From positions 372,001 to 436,000 of the forward strand of contig NZ_JBDNCH010000002.1 of the NCBI RefSeq assembly GCF_039769985.1: DNA of 64,000 bases, written 5' to 3'. Made by a program: the position numbers and the translations under genes. Under the pieces are notes generated by a model. The model saw only the letters and a program-made list of their open reading frames with translations. It was not told the origin of the DNA and searched no databases. Source of the DNA: Ponticoccus litoralis. Lineage in GTDB: Bacteria > Pseudomonadota > Alphaproteobacteria > Rhodobacterales > Rhodobacteraceae. Shown here piece after piece: positions 17,205-27,200 of this stretch. Position 1 is the stretch's first letter. Each line of letters begins with the position of its first letter.

Positions 17205-18492
17205 AGCTGAGGCCGATGGCCTGCGTCTTGTCGCCCGACTTTTCACGCAGCGGTGTCGCGACATAAAGCGACACCGGTGTATTGGCGACCTCGAAGGACA
17301 GCGACAGCCCGACGCTGGCCCGCGTGTGCCAGTCGTCGTCAATGGCGCCGTTCAGCGTGTCGTCCAGCCCCAGGCGCTGCCCGCCTCGACAAACAGACCC
17401 GCCTGCATCGGCAGCGACAGCACTTTGCCGATGTCGCGCTGCACCTCGACAGAGCCGACGAGATAGCTGTTGCCGCCCAGACGGTCGTCGCCGTCCAGCG
17501 GGCCGATCCCGCGCGGCGCGAAGCCGCGGAAGCTGTCGGCGCCCGGAAAGAAGCGGTCGACGGCGCGGGTGTCATTGCCGTTCAGCCCGGTGACGCTGCC
17601 CGCGCGCACCGTCCCGAGCAGCCGGTAGGACCCGCCGAAGGGCTGCGTCACGCTGGCCTCCAGTCGGCTGTCCGACAGCGCCTCTCCGGTGCCGATGTTC
17701 CACAGGTAGTGATCCAGCCGCAGCCCGTATTCCAACGCGCCCGCCGCCTCGTCATCGCCGCCGCGACCGCCGGAATAGACCGCCGACATGCGCAGGTAGG
17801 GCGCGGAAATCTCGCCGGTTTCCTCGCGCAGAAGCAGGGCGCTGGCGGCGCCGTCGACGTCGTACATGCGATAGCTGCGCCACCCCAGCCCCAGTTCCAG
17901 CCGCGCGTCTTCGTCCGGCGTCCAGGCAAGGTAGGGCTCTGCCCGAACACCCCGTTCAGAGTAATTGGTATCGTCGAGTTGCGCCTCGCGCGCGACAAGG
18001 TCGATGCCGAAATCCAGCGTCTCGGAAAAGGCATCGGCGCGGTAGAGATGCGCCTCCAGCGCCTTCACCTCGGCGTTGAACGACAGGTGAAGCGCGCCAT
18101 AGGTATCGGGGAACAGGTTGTATTGTTCGAAGGACAGCTCTCCGACCACGCCCGCGTCGGACACGTAGGACACCGCCGCCTCGATCCGGCTCGGGGCGGT
18201 TGTCGATCTCGGCCACCTCGATCACCAGCGCCTCGCCCTCGGGCGACAGGCTGACCGCCTCGAAGGCCCCGGTCGACATCAGGCAATCCTCGATCGCCCG
18301 CAACTCGTAATCCGCGTAGTCGACGCCCGGCAGGGCGCCGCAGGTCATGCGGATGTCTTCTTCGGGGATGAACTCGGCACCGCGCACCGCGACCGTCTCG
18401 AAGACGCGCGCGGATGCGGGGGCGGACAGGGAAATCACGGCGAGAGCGAGCAGAGCCTCTCGGCAGCGGGGGGCGTGGCAGACGCGCGACAC
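17188..18492 (-). CDS. Omp85-like outer-membrane protein (POTRA plus beta-barrel), two frameshifts
   Basis: A signal peptide (ALLALAVISLSAPASA) is followed by one POTRA-like domain (VFETVAVRGAEFIPEEDIR...LVIEVAEIDNRP) and a beta-barrel related to the surface-antigen/Omp85 family, with the FFPGADSFRGFAPRGIGP segment and a C-terminal ...AIGLSFTTRF ending in Phe. The track breaks at a G4 run (18193-18196, one base too many) and a C4 run (17368-17371, one too few). The two changes cancel, giving 1305 bases or 434 residues. GTG start. It is the last gene of the type I secretion operon, 43 bases after hlyD, an unusual partner for such a system. It may insert, retain or help export the repeat proteins. 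Confidence 0.75.
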
Positions 18493-18535
18493 GGGTATTC
18501 CTTCGACTTCTTGGCAGTTCGGAGAGGGACAGCCC

Positions 18536-19708
18536 TCAGCGGAGACGGGCGTTGAGCAGCGACCGCGTCAGGTAACTCAGAACCGAACGCTTGCCGCTCT
18601 CGATATCGACCTGGGCCACCATGCCCGACCGGATCGCGAAGCGCTCGCCGCCCTGTTCGAGGTAGTTGTGTTCGGTCATGACCATGACCCGGTAGAAGTT
18701 CTGCGGGCCCTGCCGCGTCTCTTCCTCGACCGTGTCCTCGGAGATCTGCATGACCGTGCCGCGCAGGTCGCCATAGGTGGCAAAATCATAGGCCGTGATC
18801 TTGACGCTGGCGGGCATGCCCGGCGCCACGAAGGCGACGTCGCGCGGCAGCACCTTGGTCTCGATCACCAGCTGGTCGTCGATGGGCGTGATTTCCATGA
18901 TCGGCTCGCCCGGCTGCACAACCCCGCCCAGCGTGGTGATCGCGATGTTGTTCACCCGCCCCGCAACCGGAGAGCGGATGGCGGTGCGCTGCAACTCGTC
19001 CTGCTTCTGCACCGCCTCTTCGGACAGCGCGCTGAGGCGCGAGCGCCGCTGCGCGAGGTCCTTGTAGGCATCCTGCACGTAGGCGTTGCGCGTGTCGCCG
19101 ATCCGACCGTCCAGCTCGGCCTTCTTCTGTTCCAGCTGCAACAGGTTGATCCGGCTGACAGAGCCGCTGGCGGCCAGCGGGCTGGTAATGGCGATCTGTT
19201 CCTCGATGGCGGCGCGTTCGCTTTCCAACGCCTGTAGCGAGGCCTCCAGCTTGGTGCGGCGCGCCTTGAACAGCCGCAGTTCGGTCTGCTCGGCGGTGTT
19301 GGGCTCGGCGCCGAAATCCAGCTTTGGCTGTTCCAGCACCTCGGCCTCCAGCCGGGCGACCTCGGCGGTCAGGGCGGTGATCTGGCTTTCGGCGGCCATG
19401 AAGGCAGAGCGCGAGCGCGTCGCATCCAGCCGCGCCAGCACCTGCCCGGCCTCGACGATATCGCCCTCGGCGACCTGAAGCTCGGCGAGGATGCCGCCCT
19501 CAAGGCTCTGGATCGTCTGCATGCGGCGGGCCGGAATGACCTTGCCGTCGCCCCGCGTCACCTCGTTGACCTGCGCCACCGCAGCCCAGGCGATGGCCGC
19601 CAGCAGCGACAGCACGACAAGGTAGATCGTCAGGCGCGACCGGCGCAGCGTCTGCTGGCGGTAACTTCCGTCCACATGGCTGGGGTCGAAGAGCTCGGGG
19701 CTGCTCAT
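18536..19708 (-). CDS. Type I secretion periplasmic adaptor, HlyD/LapC family
   Basis: A 390-residue membrane-fusion protein. A short cytoplasmic N-terminus is followed by a single membrane helix (about residues 27-47, IYLVVLSLLAAIAWAAVAQV), a lipoyl/barrel segment (GGILAELQVAEGDIVEAGQVLARLDATR), a long coiled-coil hairpin (about 110-270) and a beta-barrel end (VAQVDIESGKRSVLSYLTRSL). It bridges the ABC transporter and TolC. Its ATG overlaps the ABC-transporter stop (ATGA), so the two are translationally coupled. Confidence 0.92.
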   Translation of the reverse strand: MSSPELFDPSHVDGSYRQQTLRRSRLTIYLVVLSLLAAIAWAAVAQVNEVTRGDGKVIPARRMQTIQSLEGGILAELQVAEGDIVEAGQVLARLDATRSRSAFMAAESQITALTAEVARLEAEVLEQPKLDFGAEPNTAEQTELRLFKARRTKLEASLQALESERAAIEEQIAITSPLAASGSVSRINLLQLEQKKAELDGRIGDTRNAYVQDAYKDLAQRRSRLSALSEEAVQKQDELQRTAIRSPVAGRVNNIAITTLGGVVQPGEPIMEITPIDDQLVIETKVLPRDVAFVAPGMPASVKITAYDFATYGDLRGTVMQISEDTVEEETRQGPQNFYRVMVMTEHNYLEQGGERFAIRSGMVAQVDIESGKRSVLSYLTRSLLNARLR

Positions 19709-21840
19709 GTCACTGCCTTCACCTGCGCCTTCTGCACCGTGTTCGCACGGGCCGTGTTGAGGATCTGCAGCAGGTCACCGTCGCGCGCGATCTTGCCCTC
19801 TTTCAGCACCAGCGTCCGCTGCGTCAGGCTGAGCAGCTCGCGCTTGTGGGTCGAGATGATCGCCGTGCGCCCCTCGAGCCAGGTGTTCAGATGGGTGATG
19901 ACCTGCTTCTCGGTGATGTGGTCGAAGGCCGCCGTCGGTTCGTCCAGCAGCACGATCTTCGGGTCCTGCAACAGGATGCGCGCCAGCCCGATGGCCTGAC
20001 GCTGGCCGCCGGACACGTTGCCGTTGCCGTGGATGACAAGGTCGAGCCCGCGCACGTGGCGGCGCACGAAACTGCCCAGCCCGACCGCGTCCAGCGCTTC
20101 GAGCAGCTGATCGTCCGAGTGCAGCCCGTGATCCAGCAGCAGGTTGTCGCGCAGCGTGCCCTGGAACAGCGCGACCGATTGCGGCAGGTAGCCGATCTGG
20201 CGGCGCCGGTCGAGCGGGTCGATCTGGCTGAGCGACAGGTCGTCCAGCAGCACAGAGCCTTCCTGCGGGTCGATCAGACCGGCAATCAGCCGCATGAAGC
20301 TGGACTTGCCCGCGCCGTTGCCGCCCAGCAGCGCGATGCGCTCACCCGCCTTGATATGCAGGTCGCGAATATTGACCACCGGCGGCGCGGCGGGATCGTG
20401 ACGGAAGACCACGTTGTCCAGCCGGAATTCGCCGCGCAGATCCGAGGCACGCACGAAGTGGCGGTCGGCGGGGCGTTCCTGCGGCAGCTCCATGATCTTG
20501 TCGAGACCGTCCAGCGCCGCGCGCACCTGTTGCCAGCGGGCCAGCAGACCCGCCACCTGCCCCATCGGCGTCAGCGTGCGGCTGGACAGGATCGTACAGG
20601 CGATCAGGCTGCCCACGGTCAGGCTGCCGGAGCTGATCAGGTAGACACCCGCGATGATGACCCCGGCATAGGTGACCTTCTGTACGCCGCTGACCAGCTG
20701 AGTCATCGTCGTGGTCAGGTTGCGGGTCTTGACCGCCGTATTGGCCATGGTGGCGGACAGCTGGGCATAGGACCGCTGCAACCGCCCCTCGGCCCGGGCG
20801 GCCTTCACGGTTTCAAGGTTCGAGATCGTTTCCAGCAGCAGGCCGTTCAGGGCGGCGGCCTCGCGGGCGTTCTCGCGCGAGGCACGGGCCAGACGCCCCT
20901 GCATCAGCATGCCGGGAACGATGGTCATGATCACGCCAAGCAGCGTGACGATGGCCACCGGCCCGCCGATGAACCAGATCACCGCAAGGAAGATCGCCAC
21001 GAAGGGAATGTCGCAGAGCGCCGTCACCGTGCCCGAGGTGAAGAACTCGCGCACCGTCGCGAAATCCCTTACCTGGTTGGCGAAGACCCCGGTCGAGGCA
21101 GGCTTGTGCGCCAGCCGCATGTTCGCGACCCGGTCGAACAGCTTCGACGAAAGCTGCAGGTCCAGATCCCGGCCCGAGACGTCGATTAGCGAGGCGCGGG
21201 TGGTGCGCAGGACAAGCTCCAGCAGGATGGCCAGCCCGACCCCGCTGGCCGGGATCCACAGCGTGTCGAAGGCATTGGTCGGCACCACGCGGTCATAGAC
21301 CTGCATGGAAAACAGCGCCGTCGCGATGGCCAGAAGGTTGGCCGCAAAAGAGGCAAAGACGACGTCGCGATAGATCCACCAGTTCCCCAGAACCGGCCCC
21401 CGCAGCCAGTGGCCCTGCTTCGGCTTCGACTCGTCCAGCCGATCCGACACGATGTCGATGGGCTTGGACACCAGGATGCGCCCGTCGTGCTTTTCCGCCA
21501 GTTCCTTCCGGCTCCAGAACAGGCGGCCGCCCGAGGTTTCGGGCAGGATGATCTGCACGTCTTCCTCGGCCCATTTCTCCAGCACGGCGGTCCGGCCATC
21601 CTTGAGGAACAGCAGCACCGGCAGGCTGTGGTCGGGGAACGATTGCACTGGCGCCGATGTCACCCGGCAGCTCATGTTGATGCGCCGCAGCGCCTGCGGC
21701 GCAAGCTCGACCGACATCGGCTTGTCCGGCGACCAGCCAAGACCGTCCGTGAGGCGGGCCGCCGAGGTCGTCACGCCCTGCGCACGGCACAGTTCGATCA
21801 AACCCTCGACGACCGGATCGAAGTTCTGGTGGGCGTTCAT
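19705..21840 (-). CDS. Type I secretion ABC transporter, LssB/LapB type
   Basis: A 711-residue fused permease/ATPase. Residues 1-130 resemble a C39-like domain without the catalytic Cys motif, as in LapB-type exporters of giant adhesins. Then come six membrane helices (about 150-430) and an ATPase domain with Walker A LLGGNGAGKSS, signature VSGGQRQAIG, Walker B KIVLLDEPTAAFD and H-loop STHKREL. I chose the ATG at 21840; an alternative TTG at 21858 would add six residues. It energises export of unfolded substrates, here most likely the repeat proteins. Confidence 0.93.
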   Translation of the reverse strand: MNAHQNFDPVVEGLIELCRAQGVTTSAARLTDGLGWSPDKPMSVELAPQALRRINMSCRVTSAPVQSFPDHSLPVLLFLKDGRTAVLEKWAEEDVQIILPETSGGRLFWSRKELAEKHDGRILVSKPIDIVSDRLDESKPKQGHWLRGPVLGNWWIYRDVVFASFAANLLAIATALFSMQVYDRVVPTNAFDTLWIPASGVGLAILLELVLRTTRASLIDVSGRDLDLQLSSKLFDRVANMRLAHKPASTGVFANQVRDFATVREFFTSGTVTALCDIPFVAIFLAVIWFIGGPVAIVTLLGVIMTIVPGMLMQGRLARASRENAREAAALNGLLLETISNLETVKAARAEGRLQRSYAQLSATMANTAVKTRNLTTTMTQLVSGVQKVTYAGVIIAGVYLISSGSLTVGSLIACTILSSRTLTPMGQVAGLLARWQQVRAALDGLDKIMELPQERPADRHFVRASDLRGEFRLDNVVFRHDPAAPPVVNIRDLHIKAGERIALLGGNGAGKSSFMRLIAGLIDPQEGSVLLDDLSLSQIDPLDRRRQIGYLPQSVALFQGTLRDNLLLDHGLHSDDQLLEALDAVGLGSFVRRHVRGLDLVIHGNGNVSGGQRQAIGLARILLQDPKIVLLDEPTAAFDHITEKQVITHLNTWLEGRTAIISTHKRELLSLTQRTLVLKEGKIARDGDLLQILNTARANTVQKAQVKAVT

Positions 21841-21871
21841 GGCCGGTGGTTCCCGCAATATTGCATGCTAC

Positions 21872-23158
21872 TCATGACCCGCTCGATGCAAGGATCAGGG
21901 TGCCGAGCACCCCAAGATCGCGGGCGGCCTGGTATTCCGTCCGCTTTCGTTCGTCGTAGGTGTCAACCTGATCGACCCGCGCGTCGTAAAGATCGCGTCC
22001 AGTGGTCAGCACGTCGATCAGCTCTCGCTGTCCGGCCACGAACTGATCCTCGTAGTTCGCAAGGACGCGGGTGGCCTGTTCCAGCTGGGTGACGCGCGAC
22101 TGCTCTGCGGTCCGCAGCGTCGCGATGTGGCGAAGCGCCGTCTGGGCGGTATTGGTCATCTGCCGCTCGATGCCGCGCAGCGAGGATTCCGCCGCAGCCG
22201 CGTCCGAGCGGGCCACCTGAACGGCCCGCCCGCCAAGGCCGCCGGCGTTCAGGTCGACCCCCGCCGACAGCCCCAGCGCGGTGCTGGTGCGCCCGCCGTT
22301 CAGGTCGGTCCGCCCCTGCGCCTGCAACTGGATCGTCGGCAGGCGCGCGGCCTTCGCCCGGTCGACATTGGCAAAGGCCTCTGCCGCGCGGGCGCGCCCG
22401 GCGATGTAATCCGGCGCGATGCGCACGGCGGACTGGATCTTGGCCGCATTGCCGTAACGCCGCGCGTAGTCCAGCGAGGGAGGCGCCTGCACAGCCGACA
22501 GCTTGCGCCCGGTCAGGAAGGCGATCTGCGAAAGGCTCATGTCGCGATCCGCCATCAGGCTGTTCAGCTGATCCTGCGCGCGGGCCACTTCCAGACGCGC
22601 CCGGGCGACCTCGCCATTGTCGCCAAGACCGGCACGGGCGCGGCCCTCGGCCTGGGTGGACAGGCGGTCGGCGAACCCCATGTATTCGCGGGTAAGCGCG
22701 ATCTTGCGCTCGGCGATCTCGACGTCGAGGAACGCCTCGGAGACCAGCAGGGTCAGGTCTTCCACCGACATCTTCAGATCGGAAACCGCCTGCACCCGGG
22801 CCTGCGTCGCGGCCTTGATCTCGCTGCGGATCAGGCCCCAGTCATAGAGCACCTGCGACACCGTCAGCGAGATGCCGGGTCCATTGGCATCCGTGGTGCT
22901 GGTGTCGCTGGAGAGGCTGACCTTGGGGTAATAGCCGTCGCGCGCCTGCTTGATCCCCAGCGTCCGGCTGGCGACCTGCTGGCGCAGCGCGGTCACATTG
23001 GGGTCGAGTTCCGTCGCCAGCCGCGCCGCGTCCTTCAGGGCCAGCTGCGCGAGGGCCGGCGCCGCCAGCACCCCAAGGGCAAGGGCAGACACCGCGGCCA
23101 GCCGGGCGCACCGCGTGACCAGCAAGGCTGCGATCGGTTTGCTGGGGCTCTTCGTCAT
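21872..23158 (-). CDS. TolC-family outer-membrane efflux channel of type I secretion
   Basis: A 428-residue TolC/LapE-like protein: signal peptide ending at about ALA-QLA (residues 20-38), then two TolC repeats rich in long alpha-helices (ARLATELDPNVTALRQQVASRTLGIKQARDGYYPKVSL; the second begins near FANVDRAKAARLPTIQLQA). The ATG overlaps the corrected stop of the upstream gene (ATGA), 14 to 31 bases before the ABC transporter. It forms the outer-membrane exit duct. Confidence 0.92.
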   Translation of the reverse strand: MTKSPSKPIAALLVTRCARLAAVSALALGVLAAPALAQLALKDAARLATELDPNVTALRQQVASRTLGIKQARDGYYPKVSLSSDTSTTDANGPGISLTVSQVLYDWGLIRSEIKAATQARVQAVSDLKMSVEDLTLLVSEAFLDVEIAERKIALTREYMGFADRLSTQAEGRARAGLGDNGEVARARLEVARAQDQLNSLMADRDMSLSQIAFLTGRKLSAVQAPPSLDYARRYGNAAKIQSAVRIAPDYIAGRARAAEAFANVDRAKAARLPTIQLQAQGRTDLNGGRTSTALGLSAGVDLNAGGLGGRAVQVARSDAAAAESSLRGIERQMTNTAQTALRHIATLRTAEQSRVTQLEQATRVLANYEDQFVAGQRELIDVLTTGRDLYDARVDQVDTYDERKRTEYQAARDLGVLGTLILASSGS

Positions 23159-24002
23159 GTCTCACCTTCGGCAGTCAGGGGAAGCAGCAGGTCCGGTGCG
23201 TCCAGCCCCTCGGGCGACAACTCGGTGGCCTCTGCGAAAAACGGGGCAGACGGACCGTCCGTCTGCGGGGGATCAAGGGGGCGCCGGCACTTTGGCCGCC
23301 GTCCTGGTCGGCCTCGTCCTGCATGGTGCTGGCAAGGATATCGTCCAGGGCACGCGCGACCTCGTCCTCGGCCTCTGGCGCGCCAAGCAGGGCGTCGATG
23401 TCCTGCTGCAGCGCGTCTGCATCGGCGGCGGCCTGATCGGCGGCCGGCAGGGCCGCCTGGCTTGCCCGGTCGTCGTCGTCCCCCTCGTCGTCCTGCACGT
23501 CCGAGAAGAGGTTCATCGAGCCATAGCCCGCGGCCAGCCCGGCCCCGGCGCTGAGCATGGTCGAGCCACCGCCAAAGGAAGCTGCATCCCCGTCGGCCTC
23601 GCCGGTTTCACCCGATGCGGCAGCAGTGCGGCCCGGCCCGTCGTCGCCCCCGGCAGCCCCGGGGGCGCTGCCTGCGTCCAGCGCCGACGCCATGTCGCCG
23701 CCCATGTCGTCCAGCGAAGGCTCCGGTGCCGTCAGGCCGGTCACCATCGGCTCGCCCCGGGCGTCCAGCAGGCGGCTGTAGTCGCCCTCGGGGTCGATGA
23801 CAAAGAAGTTCCCGATCTTCAGGGTCTGACCGTCAGACAGCTGCACCGCCAGATCGCGGCCCGTCTTCTCGTGACCCACGACCTCGGGGCCGGTCGCCGG
23901 GAGGGCGATATCTGACGCACGATTCAGCGCGATCCCGGCCTCCACAACCAGTGATTGCGCCTGATCCCGCCCCACGCCACGCACGGACAGCTCTGTTGCC
24001 AT
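23155..24002 (-). CDS. Small prefix-domain protein coupled to the secretion operon, frameshifted
   Basis: First gene of the secretion operon. Its N-terminal half (GRDLAVQLSDGQTLKIGNFF, DYSRLLDARGEP) matches the N-terminal module of repeat proteins 1 and 2. Then come an Ala/Gly-rich hydrophobic segment (STMLSAGAGLAAGYGSMN), a highly acidic stretch and an amphipathic DADALQQDIDALLGAPEAEDEV helix. One missing base in a G5 run at 23277-23281 explains why the open frame ends in an Arg/Pro tail; the corrected end is PDLLLPLTAEGET, whose stop overlaps the TolC start (ATGA). Corrected length 282 residues. It lacks the giant repeats, so it may be a chaperone, anchor or regulatory subunit of the export system. 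Confidence 0.65.
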
Positions 24003-24230
24003 TCAACCACTCCCCAAGAAACGGGACGTCCCACGTTATTCTTGGTCCAAACCTCTGCAAACAAACGACCACATACAATTCGAACGCGCCAGCAGGACGA
24101 AGAGAACACAGGTGTTCACGGGCGCCCTGGGTTCGGATTATATCCTGAAACTCGCCTTACAGGAGAATACACCCAATAGATGCATATTACCTGCATTTAT
24201 GTGGGTCAACCAAAGACACCCCCAAAAGAC
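24003..24230. other. Promoter region of the secretion operon
   Basis: A 228-base AT-richer gap between the third repeat gene and the small prefix-domain gene, both on the minus strand. It contains a short stretch related to the dispersed TTGGACCAAGAA motif (ATTCTTGGTCCAAAC near 24038) but no clear promoter boxes that I would commit to. Confidence 0.35.
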
Positions 24231-27200
24231 TTATCCGGTTTCGTCGTCCGCACCACCCAGACCGCCCAGCAATCCGCTTCCGGTATCGAACAGCGACGAA
24301 AGTACGCCATCGATCTCGGCCTCGCCCAGAAGGCCGCCATCGCCGGTGTCGACCGCTGCGGCGGGGTCGTCGGACTCTGCATCGCCTCCGATCAGCAGGT
24401 CGAAGATGCCCGGCCCGCTGTTGGTGACATCACCGTCGACAGAGCTGCCAAGGATCTGCGTCAGCAAGCTGTCGATCTCGTCATCCGGAACGGCGTCATC
24501 CGCCAGCAAGCCCTGCTCGATCAGGGAACCGCCCATGTCGGCAAGCCCGCCAAGACCCGCGGTCAGATCGTCGACATCCTCCACCGGGTCGAGCGGAACA
24601 TCGATCCCGAAGACATCGTCGTCGCCGACAAGGGCGGCAATGAGGTCCTCGCCGCCGCCGGAGGCAAGCAGCGTATCGACGAAGTCATCCACGCCCGGAT
24701 CATCACCCAGATCGTCGCCCGGCCCCGTGTCCGCCGCTTCGCCAAGGGTCGGCCCGCTGTCCGGCGCTGCCTCCACAAGGCCTTCGGTCCCGGCAGCGGT
24801 CGCCAGCGGCTCATCCGCGCCCTGCCCCCCGTCCGCCGCACCGCCGTCTCCGGCCAGCGTATCGCCAGCAAAGGCCGAGACGAGGCCCCCTTCGGGTGCG
24901 TCATCCAGTGCGGTACCGCTGTCCGCTTCGGCTACGATTTCGGCTTCGGCTTCGGCAGGGCCATCGCTATTCGCAAAGGCGCCGAAGAGCGACCCCAGCA
25001 GCCCGCCTTCGCCGATCACCGGGTCGAGCACCGAGCCCAGAAGCCCGCCGCCCCCGAACAGCCCGCCCAGCAGGCCGTCGTCGCCCAGCACCGCATCGAC
25101 AACGCCGCCCTCACCGGTCACCGTGTCGAGCACCGTGTCCACAAGACCGTCATCACCGAACAGCCCGCCCAGCAGACCGTCGTCGCCCAGCACCGCGTCC
25201 ACAACGCCGCCCTCGCCGGTGACCGTGTCGAGCACCGTGTCCACAATGCCGTCGTCGCCGGTAATGCCACCCAGCAGGCCGTCGTCGCCCAGCACCGCGT
25301 CGATCGGTGTGTCGGGCACGGCGCCCAAGGGCGCGTCGTCAGCCGCGACGGGATCCGCCGAGCCACCGCCCCCCAGCACGCCGCCGAGCAGCCCGCCCTC
25401 ACCGGTCACCGTATCGAGGACCGAACCCACAAGGCCGTCTTCTCCGACAATGCCACCCAGCAGGCCGTCGTCGCCCAGCACCGCGTCGACAACGCCACCC
25501 TCGCCGGTGACCGTGTCGAGCACCGTGTCCACAAGACCGTCGTCGCCGACAACGCCGCCCAGCAGACCGTCGTCCCCGATCACCGTGTCGACAACCGAAC
25601 CCACAAGGCCGTCGTCGCCGGTAATGCCACCCAGCAGGCCGTCGTCGCCCAGCACCGCGTCGATCGGCGTTTCGGGCACGGCGCCCAAGGGCGCGTCGTC
25701 AGCCGCGACGGGATCCGCCGAGCCACCGCCCCCCAGCACGCCGCCGAGCAGCCCGCCCAGAAGCCCGCCCTCACCGGTCACCGTGTCGAGGACCGAACCC
25801 ACAAGGCCGTCGTCGCCGACGATGCCACCCAGCAGACCGTCTTCGCCCAGTACCGCGTCGACGACGCCGCCCTCGCCGGTCACCGTGTCGACAACCGAAC
25901 CCACAAGGCCGTCGTCGCCGGTAATGCCACCCAGCAGGCCGTCGTCGCCCAGCACCGCGTCGATCGGCGTTTCGGGCACGGCGCCCAAGGGCGCGTCGTC
26001 AGCCGCGACGGGATCCGCCGAGCCACCGCCCCCCAGCACGCCGCCGAGCAGCCCGCCCAGAAGCCCGCCCTCACCGGTCACCGTGTCGAGGACCGAACCC
26101 ACAAGGCCGTCTTCTCCGACGATGCCACCCAGCAGGCCGTCGTCGCCCAGCACCGCATCGACAACGCCGCCCTCGCCGGTCACCGTGTCGAGCACCGTGT
26201 CCACAAGTCCGTCGTCGCCGACAACGCCGCCCAGCAGACCGTCGTCGCCCAGCACAGCGTCGACAACGCCGCCCTCGCCGGTGACCGTATCGAGCACCGT
26301 GTCCACAATGCCGTCGTCGCCGGTAATGCCACCCAGCAGGCCGTCGTCGCCCAGCACCGCATCGACAACGCCGCCCTCGCCGGTGACCGTGTCGAGCACC
26401 GTGTCCACGAGGCCATCTTCGCCGACGATGCCACCCAGCAGACCGTCGTCGCCCAGCACAGCGTCAACAACGCCGCCCTCGCCGGTCACCGTGTCGAGGA
26501 CCGAGTCCACGAGGCCATCTTCGCCGACGATGCCACCCAGCAGGCCGTCGTCGCCCAGTACCGCGTCGACAACGCCACCCTCGCCGGTCACCGTGTCGAC
26601 GACCGAGTCCACGAGACCGTCTTCGCCAACGATGCCGTCCAGAAGACCGTCTTCGCCGACCACCGTATCCAGGACCGAGTCCACGAGACCGTCTTCCCCG
26701 ACGATGCCGTCCAGAAGACCGTCTTCGCCGACAACCGTGTCCAAAACCGAGTCCACGAGGCCGTCGTCGCCAACGATGCCATCCAGAAGACCGTCTTCGC
26801 CGACAACCGTGTCCAGGACCGAGTCCACAAGCCCGTCTTCGCCAACGATGCCGTCCAGAAGACCGTCTTCGCCGACAACCGTGTCCAGGACCGTGTCCAC
26901 GAGGCCGTCTTCGCCAACGATGCCGTCCAGAAGACCGTCTTCGCCGATCACCGTGTCCAGGACCGAGTCCACGAGCCCGTCGTCCCCGACGATGCCATCC
27001 AGAAGACCGTCTTCGCCGACAACCGTGTCCAGGACCGAGTCCACGAGGCCGTCTTCGCCGACGATACCATCCAGCAGACCGTCTTCCCCGACAACCGTGT
27101 CCAGGACCGAGTCCACAAGCCCGTCTTCGCCAACGATGCCGTCCAGAAGACCGTCTTCCCCGACAACCGTGTCCAAAACCGAGTCCACGAGCCCGTCGTC

